Assembly: GCF_041434935.1 (NCBI RefSeq)
Contig: NZ_CP107964.1
Coordinates: 3,596,001-3,660,000 of the forward strand
DNA length: 64,000 nucleotides
Direction of reading: 5' to 3'
Origin: Kitasatospora sp. NBC_00374
Lineage (GTDB): Bacteria > Actinomycetota > Actinomycetes > Streptomycetales > Streptomycetaceae
In this document: one piece after another, positions 54,371-61,537 of the stretch
Layout: the number at the start of each line of letters is the position of its first letter
How positions within the stretch are numbered: the first letter of the stretch is position 1
The notes under the pieces: generated by a model
Told to the model about the DNA's origin: nothing
Databases searched by the model: none
The model's input: the letters and a program-made list of their open reading frames with translations, nothing else
Position numbers and translations under genes: made by a program

Positions 54371-54449
54371 GCGTTCCCCCTGGTATTTCGCCCGAAGCCC
54401 GTTTATCCCACCGGCCGTCGAACGGTGTCAACCGGCTTCCCGGGCGCCG

Positions 54450-56252
54450 TCAGGCCTGCTCCTGAGCGGTCGGCCCGGCCTGCGCGGCGCGCCGGGCGGG
54501 TACCTCGGGAACCGGCAGCAGCAGCGCGCCGAAGGCCTCGGCGGGGACGGCGGGGTGGTGCGGGGCGACCGCCGGGACCTGCCGGTAGGGCTCCTGCTGG
54601 GTGGGCCGCTGATCCGGCTCGCCCTTGTTGGGCCACATCGACAGAGCCCGCTCGGCCTGGGCGGTGATGGTCAGGGAGGGGTTGACGCCCAGGTTGGCGG
54701 AGATCGTGGAGCCGTCCACCACGCTGATCCCCGGGTGGCCGAAGAGTCGGTGGTAGGGGTCGACCACGCCGGTCTCGGCACTGTCGGCGATCGCGCAGCC
54801 GCCGATGAAGTGGGCCGTCAGCGGGATGTCGAAGATCTCGCCGGCGGAGCTGCCGGCGTAGCCGTTGATCGACTCGGCCAGGGCCTTGGCGGCCTCCTCG
54901 GCGGCCGGGATCCAGGTCGGGTTGGGCGCGCCGTGGCCCTGGCGGGAGGTCAGCTTCCCCTTGCCGGGCCCGGACTTCTTCAGCGAGACGGTCAGCGAGT
55001 TGTCCAGCGACTGCATCACCAGGCCGATGATGGTCTTCTCCGACCAGCGGTGCTGGTTCATCGACTGGGCGAAGATCACCGGGTGCCGCGCCGCCGTGAC
55101 GAGGTACCGCAGCCAGCGCGGGCCACGGCCGGCGCCGGGCACCTGCTGGATGCTGAGCGCGCCCATCGCGTTGGAGCCCTTGCCGTAGCGGACCGGCTCG
55201 ATGTGGGTGTTCTCGTCCGGGTGGATCGAGGAGGTGATGGCGACGCCCCTGGTGAAGTCCACCCGCTCGCCGTACCGCCGGTCCGTGGTCGAAGCACCCA
55301 CCAGCGCCTCGGAGTTGGTCCGGGTGAGCTCGCCGAGCCGCGGCGAGATCCCGGGCAGGTGTCCGCCGTCCCGCATCCGGTGCAGCAGCGTCTGGGTGCC
55401 GTAGGTGCCGGCCGCGACCACCACCCGGGCGGCGGTGATCGTCCGGGCGCCGGCCTTGACCGGGTCCTTGGAACGGGAGTCGGTGCGGCGCACGTCCACG
55501 GCGAAGCCCTCGCCGACCGGACGGATCCGGGCGACGGTGGTCAGCGGGTGGATCTCGGCACCGTTGCGCTCGGCGAGGTGGAGGTAGTTCTCCACCAGGG
55601 TGTTCTTGGCGCCGTGCCGGCAGCCGGTCATGCATTCGCCGCACTCGGTGCAGGCCCGGCGGCTCGGCCCGGCCCCGCCGAAGTACGGGTCGGGCACCTC
55701 GCCGCCCGGCGCGGTCTTGGCGGAGCCGTCGCCGTCCTCGCCGTCACCGAAGAAGACCCCGACCGGGGCGAGGTGGAAGGTGTCACCGACCCCCATCTTC
55801 TCGGCGGCGGCCTTCAGGTGGACGTCGGACGGCGTCACGGTCGGGTTGGTGCGCACCCCGAGCATCCGCTGCGCCTGGTCGTAGTACGGCGTGAGCTCCT
55901 GCTGCCAGTCGGTGATGTGCTTCCACTGCCGGTCCTCGAAGAAGGCCTTCGGCGGTACGTACAGGGTGTTGGCGTAGTTCAGCGAACCGCCGCCGACGCC
56001 CGCGCCGCCGAGCACCAGCACGTTGGCCAGCAGGTGGATCCGCTGGATCCCGTACAGGCCGAGGGCGGGGGCCCAGAGGTAGTTCCTGGTGTCCCAGGAG
56101 TTCTTCGGCAGCTCGTCGCGGCCGAACCGGCGGCCGGCCTCCAGGACGGCGACCCGGTAGCCCTTCTCGGTCAGCCGGAGTGCGGCGACCGAGCCGCCGA
56201 AGCCCGAGCCCACCACGACCACGTCGTAGTCGAGACCGTCGGTGTCCGCCAT
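54450..56252 (-). CDS. GMC-type FAD oxidoreductase with a four-Cys cluster
   Basis: 600 aa. The FAD-binding motif is VVVVGSGFGGSVAALRL (residues 11-27), and GGGSLNYANTLYVPP and the C-terminal HFIGGCAIADSA plus GVVDPYHRLFGHPGISVVDG segments are those of cholesterol-oxidase-like GMC enzymes. Between them, C201-x2-C204-x2-C207-x3-C211 (CTECGECMTGC) resembles a ferredoxin-type [4Fe-4S] ligand set, which ordinary cholesterol oxidases lack. An electron-transferring dehydrogenase is thus more likely than an oxidase (inference). AAGGAG lies 9 nt before the ATG. It follows the aldehyde dehydrogenase gene by 49 bp, so the pair may oxidise an alcohol or sterol-like substrate and its aldehyde. Confidence 0.87.
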   Translation of the reverse strand: MADTDGLDYDVVVVGSGFGGSVAALRLTEKGYRVAVLEAGRRFGRDELPKNSWDTRNYLWAPALGLYGIQRIHLLANVLVLGGAGVGGGSLNYANTLYVPPKAFFEDRQWKHITDWQQELTPYYDQAQRMLGVRTNPTVTPSDVHLKAAAEKMGVGDTFHLAPVGVFFGDGEDGDGSAKTAPGGEVPDPYFGGAGPSRRACTECGECMTGCRHGAKNTLVENYLHLAERNGAEIHPLTTVARIRPVGEGFAVDVRRTDSRSKDPVKAGARTITAARVVVAAGTYGTQTLLHRMRDGGHLPGISPRLGELTRTNSEALVGASTTDRRYGERVDFTRGVAITSSIHPDENTHIEPVRYGKGSNAMGALSIQQVPGAGRGPRWLRYLVTAARHPVIFAQSMNQHRWSEKTIIGLVMQSLDNSLTVSLKKSGPGKGKLTSRQGHGAPNPTWIPAAEEAAKALAESINGYAGSSAGEIFDIPLTAHFIGGCAIADSAETGVVDPYHRLFGHPGISVVDGSTISANLGVNPSLTITAQAERALSMWPNKGEPDQRPTQQEPYRQVPAVAPHHPAVPAEAFGALLLPVPEVPARRAAQAGPTAQEQA

Positions 56253-56301
56253 CTGCCGTTGCTCCTTCGAAGATCGTGGGGGGGTGCTTCGAGCGGGCCG
56301 C

Positions 56302-57936
56302 CTACTTCAGGCCCAGGGCCTTCATCGTCTTCAGGCCGGCGGTGAAGAGCGCGGCGAACCTCGCGTCGTCCATGCCGAGCGACGGTCCGATCGGCAGCAC
56401 CGTCTGGGTCGCGATGGTCTGCGCCTCGGTGTAGCGCAGGATGCCCTCCGCGCCGTGCCGGCGGCCGAGGCCGGAGTCCCCCATGCCGCCCATCGGCGAG
56501 GCCACCGAGCCGTACGCCGCGGCGTAGGCCTCGTTGACGTTGACGGTGCCGGTGTGCAGCCGGGCGGCGACCGCCCGGCCGCGCCGCAGGTCCTTGGTCC
56601 AGACGCTGGAGTTGAGCCCGTACGAGGTGGCGTTGGCGGCCTCGACGGCCTCGTCCTCGGTGTCGAAGCGGTAGATCGACACGACCGGGCCGAAGGTCTC
56701 CTCGGCGCAGACGGCCATCGCCTCGGTGACGCCGTCCAGGATGGTCGGCTCGTGGAAGAGCGGGCCGAGGTCCGGGCGGGCCCGGCCGCCGGCCACCACC
56801 GTGGCGCCGGCCTTGACCGCCTCCTCGATGTGCCGGGTGACGGTCTCCAGCTGCCGGTCGGACACCAGCGAGCCCATGTCCGCCCCGTACGCCAGCGCAC
56901 CGCCGAGCCGCAGCGCGGAGGTCCGCTCGGCGAACCGGGCCAGGAAGCGGTCCGCGATCGAGCGGTGCACGAAGAGCCGCTCGATCGATATGCAGAGCTG
57001 TCCGGCCGAGGAGAAGCAGGCCCGGACGGCGCCCTCGGCGGCCTTCTCGACGTCCGCGTCGGCCAGCACCAGCATGGCGTTCTTCCCGCCGAGCTCCAGC
57101 GAGGCGCCGACCAGGCGGCCCGCGGCCTGCTGGGCGACCTGGCGGCCGGTCCGGGTGGAGCCGGTGAAGGAGACGTAGTCGGCGTGCTCCACCACGGCGG
57201 GGCCGATCACCGGGCCGTCGCCGATCACGATCTGCCAGCAGTCGGCCGGCAGCCCGGCCTCGACCAGCAGCTCGCGGGCCCACAGCGCGGTCAGCGCGGT
57301 CTGGGTGTCGGGCTTGTTGACCACCGCGTTGCCGGCCACGAAGGCGGGCAGGGCATCCCCGACTGAGAGCTCCAGCGGGTAGTTCCACGGCGATATCTGG
57401 CCGATCACGCCCTTGGGCCGACGGGCCTCCAGCGTCCGGGTGAGCACCGGCAGGGCGCCGCCGCGGCGGCGGTCGCGCAGGTACGAGGGCGCCTTGCGGC
57501 CGTAGTGGCGGGCCGCCATCGCGGCGGCCATCACCTCTTCGAAGGCGTGCAGCCTGGCCTTGCCGGTCTCGGCCTGGATCAGGTCGAGGACCTCGTCCTG
57601 GCGGCGCAGCAGCAGGTCGTGGAAGCGCAGCAGGACGGCGGCGCGGCGGCGGACCGGCAGCGCGGCCCAGGCCTTCTGCGCCCGTCGGGCGAGCCGGTAG
57701 GCCGCCTCGACGTCGGCCGGGGTGGACTGCGGGAGGCTTGCCAGCCGGTCCCCGGTGAGCGGCGCGGTGGTGTGCACCGGCTCCGGCTCCCCGGCCGCGG
57801 TGATGCCCTTGGCGAGCCGGGCCACCACGGCCGGCGTGACCGCCGAGGCGACTGTGCGGGCGCCGCCCGGGGCGGCGGGATTGCGCCCGGCCCCGGTGCG
57901 GGAGCCGGCCTGTCCGTCTGCCGTGATGTCCGTCAT
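56302..57936 (-). CDS. NAD(P)-dependent succinic semialdehyde dehydrogenase (GabD2-like)
   Basis: 544 aa. An aldehyde dehydrogenase with catalytic Glu in LELGGKNAM, Cys in FSSAGQLCISIERLF, and the substrate and cofactor segments ISPWNYPLELSVGDALPAF and FTGSTRTGRQVA. The length and the N-terminal extension of about 50 residues match actinobacterial succinic semialdehyde dehydrogenases, which feed GABA carbon into the TCA cycle; the true substrate may differ. The ATG lies 6 nt after TAGGCT and lacks a Shine-Dalgarno site, so a leaderless mRNA is likely. An operator-like sequence lies at 57968-57982. First gene before the GMC oxidoreductase. Confidence 0.9.
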   Translation of the reverse strand: MTDITADGQAGSRTGAGRNPAAPGGARTVASAVTPAVVARLAKGITAAGEPEPVHTTAPLTGDRLASLPQSTPADVEAAYRLARRAQKAWAALPVRRRAAVLLRFHDLLLRRQDEVLDLIQAETGKARLHAFEEVMAAAMAARHYGRKAPSYLRDRRRGGALPVLTRTLEARRPKGVIGQISPWNYPLELSVGDALPAFVAGNAVVNKPDTQTALTALWARELLVEAGLPADCWQIVIGDGPVIGPAVVEHADYVSFTGSTRTGRQVAQQAAGRLVGASLELGGKNAMLVLADADVEKAAEGAVRACFSSAGQLCISIERLFVHRSIADRFLARFAERTSALRLGGALAYGADMGSLVSDRQLETVTRHIEEAVKAGATVVAGGRARPDLGPLFHEPTILDGVTEAMAVCAEETFGPVVSIYRFDTEDEAVEAANATSYGLNSSVWTKDLRRGRAVAARLHTGTVNVNEAYAAAYGSVASPMGGMGDSGLGRRHGAEGILRYTEAQTIATQTVLPIGPSLGMDDARFAALFTAGLKTMKALGLK

Positions 57937-57942
57937 GAGCGC

Positions 57943-57982
57943 AGCCTAGGCCCTGGACGGCCAGTTCGGTACCCGCCAGTAA
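57943..57982 (-). promoter_or_regulatory. Promoter and candidate operator of the dehydrogenase/GMC pair
   Basis: TAGGCT -10 at 57943-57948 with the ATG 6 nt downstream. Upstream, on the gene strand, TTACTGGCGGGTACC (57968-57982) contains TAC-N6-GTA symmetry of the kind bound by TetR-type repressors and covers the -35 region. Confidence 0.4.
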
Positions 57983-58033
57983 CAGGAAAATATCTGCGAC
58001 AGAGGTTTGATGATCAGAAGGGCCGCTCGACCT

Positions 58034-59653
58034 TCAGCGGAGCACCGTGAAGTGGTTCAGCACGATGGTGAAGCGCTTCTGGGCGTCGGTACGGTCCTTG
58101 TCCGGCCCGGCCACCAGGATGTCGTACGACGTCCCGCTCTCGTCCCGGAACTCGGCCTCCTTCAGGTGCCGCCGGGTGCCCGAGTTGTCCGCCGTGGTGT
58201 AGCTGAACTCCCAGACCGCGCCCTGGTAGCCGTTCACCTTGATGTCCGCCAGCTGCTCCCGCTTGTAGCCCTGGCGGTTCTTGGTGACGCTCTGCTCCAT
58301 CTCCTGCAGGTGCTCGGCCGGGCTCAGGGCCTGACCGACGGTCACCGCGAACTGCAGGTAGTGCACCTTGCTGTCGGGGCTGTAGTAGATCTCGCTGTTC
58401 TCCGTGCTGCGCACCCAGGTACCGGTCGTGGGCAGCAGGAACCGGAAGCCCGCCGGGTCGTCCACCCACTGGTAGCCGTCCGGCGCCGGGTCCGGCGCGG
58501 CCAGCCCGGTCGGTCTCACGCCGGGGCCGGAGGGCGTCGTGCCGCCGCCCAGCCGGTCCCGTGCCACGTACGCGCCGCCGCCGACCAGGGCGGCCACCAC
58601 CAGCCCGATCAGGGCCAGCCGCAGGGCCCGGCGCCGGGGGCGCGCCACGACCGGGACGGGCGCGGTGGCCGGCACCGGCGAGGCCGCGGCCTGGACGGGG
58701 GTCGGCGCCTCGGAGCCGGGCACGGCGACGGGTACGACCCGGTCCACGACCGGGACGTGACCGGTGGGGGTCTGCTCGGGCACCCGCGGCGTGATGCCCA
58801 CGGTGTGGCCGGCGACCACCTCCTGCAGCATCCGCATCGCCTCGTCCGCGCCCGGCCGCCGGGCCGGGTCCTTGGCCATCAGCGCCGCCAGCACCGGGCC
58901 GAGCGCCCCGGCCCGGGCCGACTCCGGCAGCGGCTCCTCGACCACGGCGGTCAGCGTGCTCAGCGGGCTGTCCCGGCGGAACGGCGAGGTGCCCTCGACC
59001 GCCGCCCAGAGCGTCGCGCCCAGCGCCCACAGGTCCGAGGCCGGTCCCGGGCGCTCACCCTGGGCCCGCTCCGGCGCCAGGTAGTCGGGGGATCCCACCA
59101 GGTCGCCCGGGCGGGTCAGCTCCACCGCCCCGGCACCCTCGAACTTGGCGATCCCGAAGTCCAGCAGCACGACCCGTCCGCTGGTGTGCTCCAGCAGCAC
59201 GTTGGCCGGCTTGACGTCCCGGTGCAGCACCCCGAGCTGGTGGCCGCGGTGCAACGCGGCCAGCACCTGCAGGCCGACCTCGGCGGCCTCCTGCGGCCGC
59301 AGCTTGCCGTCCTGCGAGATCACGTCGGCCAGCGAGCGGCCGTCGACCAGCTCCATCACGATCCACGGCCGGCCGTCCTGCTCCAGCACGTCGTGGATGG
59401 TGATCACGCCCGGGTGCTTGATCCGGGCGGCGGCCCGCGCCTCCCGCTTCATCCGGGTCTGCAGGATCTCCAGATCCTCCTCGGACAGGTGGCTGACGGT
59501 CAGCTCCTTGACCGCGACGTCGCGGTCCAGCATCTCGTCCCGGGCCCGCCAGACGGTGCCCATCCCACCCCGGCCCAGGCGCTCCCCCAGCGCGTACCGA
59601 CCGGCCAGCAGCCGACCCGTCCCCACCCCTGCCGCCTGATCCTGTCCGCCCAT
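58034..59653 (-). CDS. Membrane-anchored Ser/Thr protein kinase
   Basis: 539 aa. Hanks-type kinase domain (about 15-270): glycine loop ERLGRGGMGTVWRA, Lys in VAVKEL, catalytic HRDVKPANVLL, DFG in LLDFGIAKF, and PDYLAPERAQG. A Pro/Val-rich linker, one helix (about 342-362) and an extracytoplasmic domain of 170 residues follow (FRFLLPTTGTWVRSTENSE, YQGAVWEFSYTT). The outer domain has a counterpart in the 700-aa kinase at 61538-63640 and may be a shared sensor type. It probably phosphorylates cytoplasmic targets in response to an outside signal. GAGGGGG lies about 8 nt before the ATG. Confidence 0.93.
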   Translation of the reverse strand: MGGQDQAAGVGTGRLLAGRYALGERLGRGGMGTVWRARDEMLDRDVAVKELTVSHLSEEDLEILQTRMKREARAAARIKHPGVITIHDVLEQDGRPWIVMELVDGRSLADVISQDGKLRPQEAAEVGLQVLAALHRGHQLGVLHRDVKPANVLLEHTSGRVVLLDFGIAKFEGAGAVELTRPGDLVGSPDYLAPERAQGERPGPASDLWALGATLWAAVEGTSPFRRDSPLSTLTAVVEEPLPESARAGALGPVLAALMAKDPARRPGADEAMRMLQEVVAGHTVGITPRVPEQTPTGHVPVVDRVVPVAVPGSEAPTPVQAAASPVPATAPVPVVARPRRRALRLALIGLVVAALVGGGAYVARDRLGGGTTPSGPGVRPTGLAAPDPAPDGYQWVDDPAGFRFLLPTTGTWVRSTENSEIYYSPDSKVHYLQFAVTVGQALSPAEHLQEMEQSVTKNRQGYKREQLADIKVNGYQGAVWEFSYTTADNSGTRRHLKEAEFRDESGTSYDILVAGPDKDRTDAQKRFTIVLNHFTVLR

Positions 59654-59812
59654 GGCGACCGTTCCCCCTCATCAGTCCACCGTCACCCTGACGGAGGTTT
59701 CGGTGCACCTCAGACTCACCGTCCGGACATCTTCCGGCCCAAGCCTAGGCGTACTGTCTCGGGGCCGGAATCCCCGACCCGGCCGACCGGCGGATTCGCG
59801 GCCACCGGCCGC

Positions 59813-60925
59813 TCAGCCGGACACCATCACCACCGCGGCCAGCGCCGCCAGCAGCGCCACCAGCACACCGCCCACCAGCAGCGGGCCGAGCAGCGCCGGC
59901 GGTACCCGGGAGGCGCGGTGACGGTGGGTCAACTCCGCGGACGGCTCCGCACCGGCTCCAGGACCCGCCGTCCGGCCCAGCGTCCGACCGGCCGCCGAGC
60001 GCCGGTACGGGACCACCGGGCCGTCCGGGCGGCGGACCGGGAGCAGCGGCGGCGCGGCCGGCTCCGGGCCGAACGGCTCCGGCGCCCCGACCAGCAGCTC
60101 GCGCAGCTCCCGCTGGATCTGCACGGCGTCGGGCCGGCCGGCGGGGTCGACCGTCAGCAGTCGCTCCACCAGGGGCCGCAGCGGGCCGCAGCCGTCCGCC
60201 GGGTGCGTCCGGCCGTCCCGTACCGCCGCGAGCAGGGTCGGCAGGTCGTCCTCCGGGTACGGCCCGTACCCGGTCAGCAGCCGGTACAGCAGAACCCCGA
60301 GCGCCCAGCAGTCCGCCGCCGGGCCCGCGTCCGGCGGCCAGCGCTCGGCCCGCGGCCCGAGCAGCACCGCCCGCGCCTCGTACACCCGGCGCGGCACCGG
60401 GCCGCCGAGCGCCGAGCACAGCGTCTCCTCGGCCACCCCGAGCAGCAGCCCGCCGAGCAGCGCGGCGCCGTCCTCGCAGACCAGGACGGACTCCGCGGTG
60501 ACGTTGCCGTGCGGCAGGCCGGCCTCGTGCAGCGCCCGCAGGGCGCCCGCCAGGTCCGCCCCGAGCTCCGCCACCCGGTACGGGGGAACCGGCCCCTCCA
60601 CCGCGAGCTCGGACAGCCGGGCGCCCGGCAGCCGCTCCTCGGCCACCCAGAGCGAGTCGCGTTCGGCCACCACGTCGACGCCGACCAGCAGGCGGGGATG
60701 GCGCGGCGCCGCCGCCACCTCCTGTGCCACCCGAAGCGCTATTCGCGGCCCGTACTCCGGGTCCGGCTCGGCCATCGGCTGACCGGGGATCAGCAGCTCC
60801 GGCAGCTCCAGCGCGTGCAGCAGCACCTGGCCCCCGGTCCGCAGGTCCTGCGCGGCCACACCGATCCCCGGACGGTCCGTCACCCGGTACCGCCCGGCCA
60901 CCATCTGCCCCGGTGCCGCTCGCAT
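59813..60925 (-). CDS. Membrane-anchored pseudokinase
   Basis: 370 aa with the fold of a Hanks kinase but without its catalytic residues. The VAVK Lys region reads VLLHAL. The HRD position is H139-G-N141 (LPHGNVTAESVLV). The DFG position is LLGGLLLG. The rest fits the kinase pattern (RVAELGADLAGALRALHEAG, DCWALGVLLYRLLTGYGPYP, TVDPAGRPDAVQI). A basic linker and a C-terminal helix (about 348-368) end the protein with no outer domain. Pseudokinases usually act as regulators or scaffolds. GAGGAA lies 6-7 nt before the ATG. It sits between two active kinases, divergent from the PH-SHOCT gene. Confidence 0.85.
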   Translation of the reverse strand: MRAAPGQMVAGRYRVTDRPGIGVAAQDLRTGGQVLLHALELPELLIPGQPMAEPDPEYGPRIALRVAQEVAAAPRHPRLLVGVDVVAERDSLWVAEERLPGARLSELAVEGPVPPYRVAELGADLAGALRALHEAGLPHGNVTAESVLVCEDGAALLGGLLLGVAEETLCSALGGPVPRRVYEARAVLLGPRAERWPPDAGPAADCWALGVLLYRLLTGYGPYPEDDLPTLLAAVRDGRTHPADGCGPLRPLVERLLTVDPAGRPDAVQIQRELRELLVGAPEPFGPEPAAPPLLPVRRPDGPVVPYRRSAAGRTLGRTAGPGAGAEPSAELTHRHRASRVPPALLGPLLVGGVLVALLAALAAVVMVSG

Positions 60926-61000
60926 GCATGTTCCTCTGACAGGGGTTCGGGCTGCTCGTACCGGCCAGAGTACGTGGCCCGCCGCGGGTAGGGTCGATCC

Positions 61001-61519
61001 ATGGACTGGACGGATCTGATCGAGGCGGGCTTCGACATCCTGGGCAACGGCAGCAACGACGCCAGGGCGGCGGCGGTGCGCAGCGTGGAGGCCGCCGTGG
61101 AGCCCGGCGAGCAACCGGTCGCGGCCACGGCGGGGCGCCACCCCGACCACTTCCGCAAGGGCGTCCTGGTGCTCACGACGCACCGGCTGCTCTTCCTGAA
61201 GGACGGCAAGCCGCCGCTGCCGGTTGCGCTGGCCGCGGTCACCGATGTGACGGTGACCAAGTCCCGTCTCAACGGCGAGATCCTGCGGGTGGTGGCCCTC
61301 ACCGGCGCCCACCGCTTCGAGGAGGTCGCCAAGGCGGAGGTCTTCGCGGAGCAGCTCCGCCGGGCCGCGGCCGACGCCCGCCGCGCCGCCGCCGAACCCG
61401 CCGCCCCCGCACCCGCCGTCGACCTGCTCGACCAGTTGGAGCGTCTGGCCGCCCTGCACGCCGGCGGCGCGCTGACCGCGGAGGAGTTCAGCCGGGCCAA
61501 GCAGCGCTTGATCGGCTGA
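61001..61519 (+). CDS. PH-like domain protein with SHOCT tail
   Basis: 172 aa, soluble. Residues about 30-120 form a bacterial PH-like domain (FRKGVLVLTTHRLLFLKDGK, VTVTKSRLNGEILRVVAL), and an Ala-rich linker leads to a C-terminal SHOCT motif (LLDQLERLAALHAGGALTAEEFSRAKQRL). SHOCT helices mediate oligomer formation, and PH-like domains bind lipid or protein. The ATG lies 6 nt after TAGGGT (60989-60994), so the mRNA is probably leaderless. Divergent from the pseudokinase gene, and a link to kinase signalling is plausible but unproven. Confidence 0.85.
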   Translation: MDWTDLIEAGFDILGNGSNDARAAAVRSVEAAVEPGEQPVAATAGRHPDHFRKGVLVLTTHRLLFLKDGKPPLPVALAAVTDVTVTKSRLNGEILRVVALTGAHRFEEVAKAEVFAEQLRRAAADARRAAAEPAAPAPAVDLLDQLERLAALHAGGALTAEEFSRAKQRLIG

Positions 61520-61537
61520 GGCGCCGCCCGCGCGCCG

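Noticed and set aside
58007..60991. A 994-codon plus-strand frame across the kinase and pseudokinase genes
   Set aside because: Arg/Gly/Pro-rich, no domains, and directly opposite two clear protein-coding genes.
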